Shown here: positions 26,783-36,116 of the stretch, piece by piece
Layout: the number at the start of each line of letters is the position of its first letter
Position numbering within the stretch: the stretch's first letter is position 1
Assembly (NCBI RefSeq): GCF_009363435.1
Contig: NZ_CP045354.1
Coordinates: forward strand, 62,001 to 126,000
Source: Labrenzia sp. THAF82
Lineage (GTDB): Bacteria; Pseudomonadota; Alphaproteobacteria; Rhizobiales; Stappiaceae
DNA length: 64,000 bases
Direction of reading: 5' to 3'
Translations under genes and position numbers: made by a program
Notes under the pieces: model-generated
Told to the model about the DNA's origin: nothing
Database searches by the model: none
Seen by the model: only the letters and a program-made list of their open reading frames with translations

Positions 26783-28819
26783 GTGACCGAATTTCTTGAT
26801 CCAGTTCTGACGTTCATAGCTGAAAACCCATCTCTGGCCGGCATAATCTGTTTTCTGGCCGCCATGGGTGAAGCGCTGTTCATCATCGGTTTGTTCGTGC
26901 CGACGACTGTCGTTCTTGTGGGAGCAGGAACTCTGATAGGGCTCGGCAACCTGGATCCGGTGCCGATCTTCATATGGACAACACTCGGCGCGACGGCAGG
27001 CGATGCCATTTCATATTGGATTGGCTGGAAGTTCAAAGACAAGATCAGAAGCATGTGGCCGCTTCGAAATTATACCCACATGCTCGACAGCGGTGAGGCG
27101 TTCTTCAAACAGCATGGCGGCAAAAGTGTCTTCATCGGCCGCTTCGTGCCGGGCGTAAAATCGGTGGTTCCCGGCATTGCCGGAATGGCAGGCATGAATT
27201 TCTCCCGCTTTACCGTCGTGAACGTCACGTCTGCATTTGCCTGGGCAGCGGCGCATCTGGGGCCCGGTATCATTGCAGGGTCCGCTCTGAGTGCGATCGG
27301 TGAAATCAGCGGTCGTCTTGCGCTCGTGCTCGGTGTCCTGCTGGTGATCATTTTCCTGGCCGTCATGCTGGGCCGTTGGCTGATCCTGATTATCCTGCCC
27401 CTTTTTCCCAATGCCCATGCGGCAATCGTCAACTGGTTCGCAAGGCACGGGAACCCGGCGTCACAATGGATCGCACGAAACTTTGACCCAGCGCACCCAC
27501 GGTCAAGCGGCATGCTTGCCTCGGCCTTGTTGCTGCTGATCAGCATGCCGGCATTTTTCTGGGTCGTGAGCGAAGTTGCTCCAGGCGAGCCGTTGGTGCG
27601 CGCAGACCTGGCGATTTTGAACCTATTCGACAGCCTACGCACGCCTGCCGGCGACAAGATCATGGTGTTCATGACGACGCTCGGCGACGGGATCGTGGTG
27701 ACAGCTGTCGCGGTTGTCGTCGCAGGATATCTCTTTGTTCGAAAAGCCTGGCGGCGCGGCATCGGTTTTGTCATCGCAATGGCGGGCACCGCGATGTTCG
27801 TGCCTTTGTTCAAACTGCTTTTGCACCGTTCAAGACCGATCGAACTCTACAGTGGGGCCGACGCCTACAGCTTTCCAAGCGGCCATGCCACGCTCAACGC
27901 CGTTCTATTCGGCATTTGCGCCGTCCTGGCCGCTCATGACCTCAATCGATGGGCAAAAGCCGCCATATTCACCATTACCGCCGCCTTCGTCATCACGATC
28001 GGCTTTTCACGCGTCTATCTCGGCGCGCATTGGATGTCCGATGTGTTGGCGGGCCTGCTGTTCGGAACAGCCATGGTGTCTGCGTTCGCGTTTGTATTCG
28101 GACCAATTCACAATGAGAAAATCGGCCAGTTGACGATAGGCTCCCTCGTGGTTCTCACACTGACGGTTTTTGGCGGTTGGCATCTGTCGACAAGCTTCGA
28201 TCAGGCGCTTGTGACCTATCAACCGCGCGACCACAAGGAAATCATGACCGCCACCAGTTGGCGTGAGGGCGGCTGGATGGCCCTGCCAGCCAATCGGATC
28301 GAATTGAACGGCGACAGGGAAGAGCCCTTGGTCATCCAGTATTCGGGTCCGCTGGGATCCTTCGCAACTGCTGCGGAAAAGCATGGCTGGCAGCAACCGC
28401 CGAAATGGTCCCTGACAACCGCAGGCGGTTTCGTTGAAGGCAAGACGCCACCCGACTCACTCCCTATTCTGCCGCGGACCCAAAATGGGCGCCAGCCTGA
28501 TCTTGTTCTGATACGCAATGACGACACGGGAACAGAAAGCGGCCGGTGGGTGCTTCGCCTCTGGCCAAGCCGCTACGAAATCCTTGATGCAGGCCAGATC
28601 AGCCCGTTGTTCGTCGGCAGTGTCGTGCATGAAGACATTTTGCGGCCGATGGGTGAGTTTTCAGGCCCTAGGACCGATCTACATATCCCGGACCCTGCCG
28701 ACAATCCCGCGCTCCTGGTGTCGGGCGCAATGACCCGCAAACGTGTGGACGGAACCGAAGTCGTGCTGGCTGAACAACCAGCCGGTTCGGCCAAGCGTGT
28801 CAGTACGCCTGAAAAATAA
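26783..28819 (+). CDS. DedA-PAP2-LssY three-part membrane phosphatase
   Basis: A 678-residue fusion starting with GTG. Residues 1-210 are a DedA/SNARE-associated domain (GRFVPGVKSVVPGIAG near 118). About 235-430 is a PAP2 phosphatase with all three motifs: KLLLHRSRP near 344, YSFPSGHATLNA near 360, and SRVYLGAHWMSDVLAG near 410. Residues 470-660 resemble the C-terminal LssY domain. DedA proteins flip lipids such as undecaprenyl phosphate and PAP2 dephosphorylates lipid phosphates, so it may recycle a lipid carrier. Its last 20 bases overlap the convergent DUF1176 gene. Confidence 0.9.
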   Translation: MTEFLDPVLTFIAENPSLAGIICFLAAMGEALFIIGLFVPTTVVLVGAGTLIGLGNLDPVPIFIWTTLGATAGDAISYWIGWKFKDKIRSMWPLRNYTHMLDSGEAFFKQHGGKSVFIGRFVPGVKSVVPGIAGMAGMNFSRFTVVNVTSAFAWAAAHLGPGIIAGSALSAIGEISGRLALVLGVLLVIIFLAVMLGRWLILIILPLFPNAHAAIVNWFARHGNPASQWIARNFDPAHPRSSGMLASALLLLISMPAFFWVVSEVAPGEPLVRADLAILNLFDSLRTPAGDKIMVFMTTLGDGIVVTAVAVVVAGYLFVRKAWRRGIGFVIAMAGTAMFVPLFKLLLHRSRPIELYSGADAYSFPSGHATLNAVLFGICAVLAAHDLNRWAKAAIFTITAAFVITIGFSRVYLGAHWMSDVLAGLLFGTAMVSAFAFVFGPIHNEKIGQLTIGSLVVLTLTVFGGWHLSTSFDQALVTYQPRDHKEIMTATSWREGGWMALPANRIELNGDREEPLVIQYSGPLGSFATAAEKHGWQQPPKWSLTTAGGFVEGKTPPDSLPILPRTQNGRQPDLVLIRNDDTGTESGRWVLRLWPSRYEILDAGQISPLFVGSVVHEDILRPMGEFSGPRTDLHIPDPADNPALLVSGAMTRKRVDGTEVVLAEQPAGSAKRVSTPEK

Positions 28820-29866
28820 GCGGCCAGTCCTTCGGAGCCATTTCTATACCGTCGCAGTCGGACTTCTCTCTGAATTCCAAAAGCTCGAGCTCCAGAACCT
28901 CACCCGGTGCATCTATCAACCGGTGGACACGATAGCTGCCGCAATCGCCAACACCACGATTGAGGCTGGTCGTGCGGATGAACCCCTTCGGACCGAGAAT
29001 ATCCGCATTCATGGCCTGATAGATTTCGCCGTTTTCACCAGGCGGATTGGGCAGGGTCAGAAGATTGCCCCAGCCTTGTGGCGGGTTTTGCGTGATCACG
29101 AGCGCTGTCGCGGCTTGATAGGCAGCCGAGATGCAGGGCACTTCCCAGAGTAGATAGTAATCATTGATGACATACCGTGCTCCACCCAGGCGTGAAACCC
29201 GTCGACATCGCATTCATCACCGGCATTTTCACGCACAAGCTGAACAGCTTCCGGTGGCAATTGAGACATGTCATCCAGAATTGTCTGACGCCCGATCGGA
29301 ATGCCATTCGGCGGTCCCGGCACGCGCGTTTCAGGTTCGCGAACCGGCGCTGCCTTGGCCGATTGCGTGCGCGGCTGCAAACACCCCAGATGACCTTTTG
29401 CGCTGGCAACAAACGGGACCTTGCCTTTCTGAATGACGGTCATATCGGCATCTTTGATTCGATAAAGTTCGCCAGAAAGTCCCGCGTCACCAATCTCGAC
29501 ATGCACGCGGATTTCCCGGTCTTCGGTGGCATAGAGGTAGTGCGAAGAAAGACCGTTGATGCTCTCACCACCCTCCGCCAGCTGGTAGAGCGCGTGAACA
29601 GTTTCTCCTGCCTTGATACGGGCCGGGCCCTGATATCCATCATTTATCGCGTTGGCATGAAACAGAAATGCGTATCGGTCAGTTTCCGGGTCCCTGTCAT
29701 CTTGCCAAAGCGAAAAACGGCAAGGATCAATTCCCTGTTCGATATCTTCCTTGCCGAAGAGTTTCAAAGAGACCTTGATGTCATCATCCGCGGCCAAGGC
29801 CATGTTGCCACCGGCCAAGCTCAAGACAAGAATATATGCGGCCGACAAAGCCAGATTGATCTTCAT
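28800..29866 (-). pseudogene. DUF1176 exported protein, split by a frameshift
   Basis: The first reading frame starts at 29866 with MKINLALSAAYILVLSLAGGNMALA, a clear signal peptide, and shows the DUF1176 segment CRFSLWQDDRDPETDRYAFLF. It runs into a stop at 29096 as unrelated sequence. The second frame, one base off, continues from roughly 29180 with NDYYLLWEVPCISAAYQAA, RGVGDCGSYRVHR and DCDGIEMAPKDWPLI, the DUF1176 C-terminus. Together they would give about 350 residues, the family's usual size. A single missing base near 29165-29185 explains the split. It is either a recent pseudogene or a sequencing error. Function of the family is unknown. Confidence 0.7.
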
Positions 29867-30013
29867 TTGCGCCCCTTCCCCAGGTCGTCCATCAGCCGTT
29901 AAACAGCATTCACGGCAGGTTGCCGCAAAATCCTGCATCTCGCCAGATTGTTCTTTTTCGCCAGGTCCGCAGTTGGTTGATACCGAAGGCCCTTGCTACT
30001 TTCTTATTATATT

Positions 30014-30031
30014 CATATATTCGAACATATG
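30014..30031. promoter_or_regulatory. Near-palindrome, candidate BigR/SqrR-type operator
   Basis: CATATATTCGAACATATG is an 18-base dyad with 16 symmetric positions, 17 bases before the ATG of the first YeeE-like gene. AT-rich dyads of this kind are bound by ArsR-type sulfide/persulfide sensors (BigR, SqrR) that repress identical gene sets. The position just ahead of the ribosome site suits repression. No ArsR gene is in the window. Confidence 0.55.
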
Positions 30032-30048
30032 GTAACAAAAGGCTCATC

Positions 30049-30477
30049 ATGACCGAATTCACACCCTTACTCAGCTTCGGCGGCGGCGTCCTGATTGGTC
30101 TTGCCGCTGTTGCTCTTATGGCAGTTCACGGCCGAATTGCCGGCATCAATGGCATCGTCAGCGGTTTCCTGACAACGCAGCTCAACAAGGATTGGGCGTG
30201 GCGAGCGGCCTTTCTGGCGGGCATGGTTGCAAGCCCTCTGATCTTTCTTGGTCTCAGCGGTCAGCTTCCGGAAATCTCAATACCGTCCTCTCCACTGCTT
30301 TTGGTCGTCGGCGGCTTTCTGACAGGTGTCGGCACAACATTCGGTTCCGGGTGCACCAGCGGGCACGGTGTGTGCGGAATGTCCAGGCTGTCCGGCCGTT
30401 CAATCGTTGCGACCATGACCTTCATGATGACAGCAGCAATCACCGTTTATCTGACCAGACACGTTTTCGGAGGCTGA
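30049..30477 (+). CDS. YeeE/YedE-type sulfur transport protein, first part
   Basis: A 142-residue membrane protein with about four hydrophobic segments. The Sulf_transp (DUF395) signatures are [13 protein letters not shown] near 25 and [19 protein letters not shown] near 92, the latter holding two cysteines used in thiosulfate or sulfur transfer. The start at 30049 is the first Met after the operator; upstream residues in the same frame are not conserved in kind. It is half of a two-gene set with the next gene. It opens the sulfide-response operon. Confidence 0.9.
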   Translation: MTEFTPLLSFGGGVLIGLAAVALMAVHGRIAGINGIVSGFLTTQLNKDWAWRAAFLAGMVASPLIFLGLSGQLPEISIPSSPLLLVVGGFLTGVGTTFGSGCTSGHGVCGMSRLSGRSIVATMTFMMTAAITVYLTRHVFGG

Positions 30478-30481
30478 CGAA

Positions 30482-30919
30482 ATGAGACTTCTCTTTGCAT
30501 TCGCTTTCGGCCTCCTCTTTGGATGCGGCATTCTGATTTCCGGGATGGGCAACCCGGCCAAGGTTCTGAACTTCTTCGATGTCGCCGGAACCTGGGATCC
30601 GAGCCTTGCCTTCGTGATGGGGGGCGCCCTGCTTGTGACAGCTATCGGCTATCGGCTGATTTTCCGCATGCAACAACCGCTTCTGGCCCAGGCATTCGCG
30701 CTTCCAACAAAGCAGGATCTGGACACCAGACTTGTCGGCGGCTCGGCAATTTTCGGAATTGGCTGGGGATTGAGCGGCTTCTGCCCCGGCGGTCTGGTGC
30801 CGGTCCTGGGAATTGGACTGATGGAACCCTTGCTGACATTCGCTGCGATCATCGCAGGCATGCTGGCAGCAAGATGGGCAATCTCAACACGTTATCGATC
30901 AGACACGGCGCAAGCCTGA
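30482..30919 (+). CDS. YeeE/YedE-type sulfur transport protein, second part
   Basis: A 145-residue membrane protein with a hydrophobic start and the conserved segments ISGMGNPAKVLNFFDVAG near 19 and GWGLSGFCPGGLVPVLG near 94, where one Cys is in the family-conserved place. It is the usual partner of the preceding gene (DUF6691 group), and pairs of these occur next to persulfide dioxygenase genes. CGGAGG lies 8 bases before the ATG. Probable role: movement of reduced sulfur across the inner membrane. Confidence 0.9.
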   Translation: MRLLFAFAFGLLFGCGILISGMGNPAKVLNFFDVAGTWDPSLAFVMGGALLVTAIGYRLIFRMQQPLLAQAFALPTKQDLDTRLVGGSAIFGIGWGLSGFCPGGLVPVLGIGLMEPLLTFAAIIAGMLAARWAISTRYRSDTAQA

Positions 30920-30951
30920 TCCAGGCAGCACCAAGATATAGGGAGATGAAG

Positions 30952-31845
30952 ATGAGCACATCGAATTACCCGGTCGACATGACCAGCAAACCGGAAGTCA
31001 AAGCTTTCTTTGACCCGGCCACAAATACGATCAGCTATGTGGTCAAGGACCCGGCCACCAATGCCTGCGCCGTTGTCGACAGCGTTATGGATATCGACTA
31101 CGCGGCGGGGCGGATCACATACGATCATGCCGACGAGATCATCGCCTATATCCAGGAAAAAGACCTGAAACTGGAATGGTTGATCGAGACGCACGTACAC
31201 GCGGATCATCTTTCAGCCGCTCCCTACATTCAGCAAAAGCTCGGCGGAAAATTGGGTATCGGTGAAAAAATCACGGTGGTTCAGGAAACCTTCGGAAAGG
31301 TGTTCAACGAAGGCACCGAGTTCCAGCGTGACGGAAGCCAGTTCGACAAGCTGTTCAAGGACGGCGATACCTATCAGATCGGTGAACTTACTGCGTTCGT
31401 GATTTACACGCCCGGCCATACGCCCGCCTGCATGGTTCACGTCATGGGCGACGCGGCCTTTGTTGGCGACACGCTGTTCATGCCGGATGGCGGATCCGCT
31501 CGCGCTGACTTTCCCGGTGGCGATGCCGCAATGCTTTACGATTCCATTCAAAAGCTGCTGGCTCTGCCGGACGCGATGCGTTTGTTCATGTGCCACGACT
31601 ACGGCCCGAATGGCCGGGACATCCAGTGGGAAACGACCGTTGGAGACGAAAAAGAACACAACATTCATGTCGGTGGCGGCAAGTCGAAATCCGAATTCGT
31701 CAAGTTCCGGACGGAACGCGACGCCGTATTGGACATGCCGAAGCTCATTATTCCCTCACTTCAGGTGAATATGCGTGCCGGACAGCTTCCCCCGTCGGAA
31801 GACAATGGCAAAACCTTCCTGAAGGTGCCGGTAAACGGTCTTTGA
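30952..31845 (+). CDS. MBL-fold persulfide dioxygenase (ETHE1/Blh type)
   Basis: A 297-residue metallo-beta-lactamase-fold enzyme. The metal motif THVHADHLS near 81, PGHTPACM near 156 and VGDTLFMPDGGSARADFP near 174 match ETHE1/Blh persulfide dioxygenases, which use non-heme iron to oxidise glutathione persulfide to sulfite. The ATG at 30952 is preferred because GGGAG is 6 bases ahead; the ATG at 30946 is too close. It sits third in the operon, before the sulfide:quinone reductase fusion that would supply persulfide. Confidence 0.92.
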   Translation: MSTSNYPVDMTSKPEVKAFFDPATNTISYVVKDPATNACAVVDSVMDIDYAAGRITYDHADEIIAYIQEKDLKLEWLIETHVHADHLSAAPYIQQKLGGKLGIGEKITVVQETFGKVFNEGTEFQRDGSQFDKLFKDGDTYQIGELTAFVIYTPGHTPACMVHVMGDAAFVGDTLFMPDGGSARADFPGGDAAMLYDSIQKLLALPDAMRLFMCHDYGPNGRDIQWETTVGDEKEHNIHVGGGKSKSEFVKFRTERDAVLDMPKLIIPSLQVNMRAGQLPPSEDNGKTFLKVPVNGL

Positions 31846-31868
31846 AACCCGGAAAAGAACAAAGTGCC

Positions 31869-31901
31869 AGCCTGCTTCCCCGGAACGTGGGGATGCGGGC
31901 T
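31869..31901 (+). other. Intercistronic stem-loop
   Basis: Arms AGCCTGC and GCGGGCT (one G-U pair), then CCCC and GGGG around a 7-base loop. A run of five T begins 15 bases later. It lies between the dioxygenase and the SQR fusion and may slow or end part of transcription, or protect the upstream messenger. Confidence 0.4.
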
Positions 31902-31949
31902 GATGTGAGCTGACGATTTTTGGTCGGTGCCGGCAGGAGGCGGCAATCC

Positions 31950-33620
31950 ATGAACCCCATCAATGAACGTATTTCGGTAGCACCGCAAATCCGCCCGCAA
32001 GACCTGGCAGAAATCGCACAGCAGGGATTTCGATCCGTTATCTGTAACAGACCCGACGGGGAAGGCGCGGATCAACCGGTCTTTGAGGAAATCGAGGCCG
32101 CCGCGATGAAGCTCGGTCTCGAGGCACGTTATCTGCCTATTGTTGCGGGCAAGGTGCGAGACGAGGATGCGGACGACTTCGGCAAATTGATGGAGGAATT
32201 GCCAAAGCCGATTCTGGCCTATTGCCGCACAGGCACCCGCTCGGCAACACTTTGGTCCTTGTCGCAGGCTGAAACGCTGCCATTGGCCGATATTCTGGCC
32301 CAGACAAAGGCTGCCGGTTACGACATGGCAGGTGTTGTGCGTCGGATCGCCAATGGCGGACGGACGCCGACGGATGCAGTGGAAGATGCCAGGTTCGATG
32401 TCGTGGTTGTCGGCGGCGGAGCGGCGGGCATTTCGGTTGCTTCCAGCCTCCTCTCCAGAAAATCCGATCTGGACATCGCCATAATTGATCCGGCTGATGT
32501 GCACTACTACCAGCCCGGATGGACCATGGTCGGTGGCGGTATTTTCCAAGCTTCCGATACGGCCCGGACCATGGGCTCACTCATTCCGAAAGGCGTGCAC
32601 TGGATCAAGTCGGCGGTTGCAGCTTTCGAACCGAAAGACAATGCCATCCTACTCGATGGTTGCCGCGTTGTGAAATACAGCCGCCTCGTAGTTTGCCCAG
32701 GCCTCAAACTCGATTGGCACAAGGTCGAAGGGCTGGTCGACACGCTCGGCAAGAACGGTGTCACATCGAATTATCGCTACGACATGGCCCCTTACACCTG
32801 GCAGCTGGTTCAAAAAATGCAGGAAGGCCGTGCCGTCTTCACGCAGCCACCCATGCCGATCAAATGTGCCGGTGCGCCGCAAAAGGCGATGTATCTGTCA
32901 GCAGATCACTGGAACAAGTCAGGACGGCTCGGCAAGATCGATATTCAGTTCATGAATGCCGGTGGTGCACTGTTCGGGGTCAAGGACTACGTTCCCGCCT
33001 TGATGGAATACATAGAGCTTTACGGCGCTGACCTGAATTTCTTTCACAACCTGATTGCCATCGACGGGCCCTCCAAGAAAGCTGTTTTCGAGGTCAAGGT
33101 CCCCGATGCGGTGCCCAGGCAGATTGATGTCGAGTTTGACATGATCCATGTGACCCCACCCCAAGTCGCACCGGATTTTGTCCGGGTATCACCTCTCGCC
33201 GACGCGGCAGGCTGGATCGACGTCGACCAGTCGACACTCAGGCACAAGACGTTCGAGAATATCTGGTCTCTGGGTGATGTCATGAATGCACCAAATGCCA
33301 AAACCGCTGCAGCTGCGCGCAAGCAGGCACCCGTTGTGGCAGAGAACATCGTTTCCGACATACAAGGACACAGCGCCACGGCACAGTATGACGGTTATGG
33401 ATCCTGTCCGCTAACGGTTGAGCGCGGCAAGATTGTACTTGCCGAGTTCGGTTATGGCGGAACGCTGTTGCCGAGCTTTCCGCGTTGGCTGGTGGACGGG
33501 ACCAGGCCAACGCGGACTGCATGGCTCTTGAAAGAACGCATTTTGCCACCCGTCTATTGGCGCGCCATGTTGCGTGGCAAGGAATGGATGGCAAAACCTG
33601 AAAAGGTCAGTGCTGCCTGA
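31950..33620 (+). CDS. DSP/rhodanese-like domain fused to sulfide:quinone reductase
   Basis: A 556-residue fusion. Residues 1-140 are the TIGR01244-type phosphatase-like domain found at the front of Blh proteins, with the active-site loop AYCRTGTRSAT near 96. The rest is an FAD oxidoreductase of the SQR group: FDVVVVGGGAAGISVASSL near 150, cysteines in VVCPGLKL and PMPIKCAGAPQKAMYLS near 308, and a late GSCPLTVERG. SQR oxidises sulfide to protein-bound sulfane sulfur and passes electrons to quinone. The ATG at 31950 has GGAGG 9 bases upstream. The fused domain may hand the sulfur to thiols. Confidence 0.9.
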   Translation: MNPINERISVAPQIRPQDLAEIAQQGFRSVICNRPDGEGADQPVFEEIEAAAMKLGLEARYLPIVAGKVRDEDADDFGKLMEELPKPILAYCRTGTRSATLWSLSQAETLPLADILAQTKAAGYDMAGVVRRIANGGRTPTDAVEDARFDVVVVGGGAAGISVASSLLSRKSDLDIAIIDPADVHYYQPGWTMVGGGIFQASDTARTMGSLIPKGVHWIKSAVAAFEPKDNAILLDGCRVVKYSRLVVCPGLKLDWHKVEGLVDTLGKNGVTSNYRYDMAPYTWQLVQKMQEGRAVFTQPPMPIKCAGAPQKAMYLSADHWNKSGRLGKIDIQFMNAGGALFGVKDYVPALMEYIELYGADLNFFHNLIAIDGPSKKAVFEVKVPDAVPRQIDVEFDMIHVTPPQVAPDFVRVSPLADAAGWIDVDQSTLRHKTFENIWSLGDVMNAPNAKTAAAARKQAPVVAENIVSDIQGHSATAQYDGYGSCPLTVERGKIVLAEFGYGGTLLPSFPRWLVDGTRPTRTAWLLKERILPPVYWRAMLRGKEWMAKPEKVSAA

Positions 33621-33652
33621 CCGCAGTCGAAGAGTTCTTTCCCAACCTCCTT

Positions 33653-33676
33653 CGGGCCGGATTTCCGGCTCGTTTT
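33653..33676 (+). terminator. Probable intrinsic terminator
   Basis: Arms GCCGGA (33656-33661) and TCCGGC (33664-33669), lengthened by three outer pairs including one G-U, then TTTT. It follows the SQR fusion by about 30 bases and would separate it from the SulP gene, at least in part. Confidence 0.5.
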
Positions 33677-33695
33677 GCTCTCGAAAAGGCACAAG

Positions 33696-35480
33696 ATGAT
33701 CCGGTTTCAGCGTTATTTGCCCATACTTGACTGGGGCAGCCGCTACGACAGGGAGACGGCGACCAGCGACCTGGTTGCCGCGGTGATCGTGACGATCATG
33801 CTGATCCCGCAGTCGTTGGCCTATGCGCTGCTCGCGGGACTTCCCCCGGAGGTCGGGCTCTACGCTTCCATTCTTCCTTTGGTCGCCTATGCAATTTTCG
33901 GCACCAGCCGGGCATTGGCCGTCGGCCCCGTTGCCGTCGTGTCGCTCATGACTGCTTCCGCGGTGGGTGAATTTGCTCAGCAGGGTACGCCGGAATATCT
34001 GGGCGCGGCTATCGTGCTGGCGTTTGTCTCGGGTCTGATGCTTGTGCTCATGGGGCTGTTTCGCCTCGGATTTCTGGCCAACCTCCTCAGTCACCCGGTC
34101 ATCTCGGGCTTCATAACCGCCTCAGGCCTTCTGATTGCTTCCAGCCAGCTGAAACATCTTCTCGGTGTTCAAGCACATGGCCACACGTTATACGACATTG
34201 TTCTGTCGATTGTGTCTCACCTCAATGAGGTCAACTGGATCACTTTCGCTATCGGGTTCAGCGCGACAGGGTTTCTGTTCTGGGTCAGGAAAAGCCTGAA
34301 AAAGATGTTGCTCGGTATTGGGCTGAAGCCTTTTCTGGCCGACATCCTAACCAAGGCCGGGCCAGTGGCAGCGGTCGCTGCAACGACGATCCTTTCTGCG
34401 GCATTTGAATTGGGTGAGCGCGGTGTCAGGATTGTTGGCGATATTCCCTCCGGTTTGCCGGTACCGCAACTGCCATCCTTTGACAGTGACCTTTGGCTGG
34501 CCATGGCCGGGCCTGCGCTCCTGATTTCGGTCATCGGTTTCGTGGAGTCGGTTTCTGTCGCACAGACCCTTGCGGCCAAGAAACGCCAACGTATCGAACC
34601 GGATCAGGAACTGATCGGCCTTGGTGCGTCCAACATTGCTTCAGCGGTCTCCGGCGGCTACCCGGTCACCGGCGGTTTCGCGCGCTCGGTGGTCAATTTC
34701 GATGCTGGTGCCGCAACACCTGCAGCCGGCGCATTCACGGCCGTCGGCATCGCGCTTGCGACGCTGTTTCTGACGCCGCTTTTGACCTTTCTGCCACAGG
34801 CCACACTTGCAGCCACAATCATCGTCGCCGTTCTATCGCTTGTTGATTTTGGTGCCATTCGACGCACCTACGCCTATTCCAAGAGCGACTTCGCAGCCAT
34901 GGCGGCCACCATCCTTGTCACTCTGTTTTTTGGTGTCGAACAGGGCGTGGTGACAGGCGTCGGCCTGTCGATAGCGCTTTATCTTTATCGTTCCAGCCGG
35001 CCCCACACCGCGATTGTCGGAATCGTTCCTGGCACCGAACACTTTCGTAATATCGACAGACACAAGGTGATTACCGGAGACAGTGTTCTGACATTGCGGG
35101 TCGATGAAAGCCTCTTTTTCGCCAATTCACGGTATCTGGAAGATCGGGCCTATGCCCTTGTGGCAGAAAATCCGGATATCGATCATGTGGTTCTGATGTG
35201 TCCCGCAGTGAATGCCGTTGATGCCAGTGCGCTTGAAAGCCTTGAAGAAATCAATCTCAGGCTCTGGGATTCGGACGTCACGTTTCATCTGTCGGAAGTC
35301 AAAGGTCCGGTCATGGATCGATTGAAGCGCACCGATTTTCTGGATCACCTGACTGGTCAGGTGTTCTTGAGCCAATACGACGCCCTGTGCGCGCTCGATC
35401 CTTTGACGGCTCATATCGCGGAATCGCGCACGCCCAAGAAACCGGCTCGATCAGCCGTCTGGTCGGGACCCGAGATCTAG
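33696..35480 (+). CDS. SulP-family anion permease with STAS domain
   Basis: A 594-residue carrier. The N-terminal LVAAVIVTIMLIPQSLAYALLAGLPP near 26 is the SulP signature, with about ten to twelve membrane segments to residue 430. The C-terminal STAS domain is seen from about 450 (SVLTLRVDESLFFANS and the NAVDASALESL loop). Family members import sulfate, bicarbonate or other anions. Placement after sulfur oxidation genes suggests sulfate or sulfite handling. The ATG at 33696 with AAAAGG upstream is preferred over the TTG at 33675. Confidence 0.9.
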   Translation: MIRFQRYLPILDWGSRYDRETATSDLVAAVIVTIMLIPQSLAYALLAGLPPEVGLYASILPLVAYAIFGTSRALAVGPVAVVSLMTASAVGEFAQQGTPEYLGAAIVLAFVSGLMLVLMGLFRLGFLANLLSHPVISGFITASGLLIASSQLKHLLGVQAHGHTLYDIVLSIVSHLNEVNWITFAIGFSATGFLFWVRKSLKKMLLGIGLKPFLADILTKAGPVAAVAATTILSAAFELGERGVRIVGDIPSGLPVPQLPSFDSDLWLAMAGPALLISVIGFVESVSVAQTLAAKKRQRIEPDQELIGLGASNIASAVSGGYPVTGGFARSVVNFDAGAATPAAGAFTAVGIALATLFLTPLLTFLPQATLAATIIVAVLSLVDFGAIRRTYAYSKSDFAAMAATILVTLFFGVEQGVVTGVGLSIALYLYRSSRPHTAIVGIVPGTEHFRNIDRHKVITGDSVLTLRVDESLFFANSRYLEDRAYALVAENPDIDHVVLMCPAVNAVDASALESLEEINLRLWDSDVTFHLSEVKGPVMDRLKRTDFLDHLTGQVFLSQYDALCALDPLTAHIAESRTPKKPARSAVWSGPEI

Positions 35481-35488
35481 TTTCAGGG

Positions 35489-35971
35489 TCAGTTGCTTTT
35501 TTGAGACTGCAGGATCGGGATGATCTTACGGCAAAATCTGAAGTGAACAGGCACTTTTTCGCCTTCCTGTACGAGCAACCCATCCGTGCCACGTGGCTGG
35601 ACGGTCACCAGCTCGATGGATTCACCACCATCGTTCAAAAGGCAGTTGATTGCGGCACGTTGTGTCATGCGACCGGCGCGCTCGGCCCCATAGACCTGGC
35701 AAATCCTGCCCGGCGTTTCCAGCAATCCCCGATAGATCACCAGGGCGGATCCCGGTTCGCTTCGGTCAACACGCGGCACAGGGCAATTTTCCAGTTCACG
35801 AACCCAGATCCCCTGGGCAAATTCAGCAAATCTCAAATCAAGCGTCTTGCCCTGCAAAAGCGGGGCGGATTTGGGCACCTGGAAAAGACGATCTCCCTTG
35901 CCTGCATGCGCTGCAGACGAGAGGGCAGCAAACAGGCTCGCCAGAAAGACAACATTCAATAGTTTTCGCAA
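35489..35971 (-). CDS. Small exported protein, unknown
   Basis: A 160-residue protein beginning MRKLLNVVFLASLFAALSSAAHA, a signal peptide with an AHA cleavage site. The mature part has four cysteines (ENCP, RICQVYG, INCLLND, FRFCRKI) that could form disulfides in the periplasm. No family is recognised. It converges on the SulP gene with 8 bases between and is a single gene. Confidence 0.7.
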   Translation of the reverse strand: MRKLLNVVFLASLFAALSSAAHAGKGDRLFQVPKSAPLLQGKTLDLRFAEFAQGIWVRELENCPVPRVDRSEPGSALVIYRGLLETPGRICQVYGAERAGRMTQRAAINCLLNDGGESIELVTVQPRGTDGLLVQEGEKVPVHFRFCRKIIPILQSQKSN

Positions 35972-36116
35972 GCGCCAGTTCCCTCCCGGTTTGGCATATC
36001 CAATCGGTCGACACCTCCGTGTGTGTGCCGCCCGAAACGACTTCTAGGACACGCAATTTCTCACGTCAGGTCAACTCCATCGTTTGTGCAACTTCTCAAT
36101 GACCCTTGAAAAAATC

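Noticed and set aside
30523-30951. Long N-terminal extension of the persulfide dioxygenase
   Set aside because: It overlaps the second YeeE-like gene in another frame; the ribosome site supports the start at 30952.
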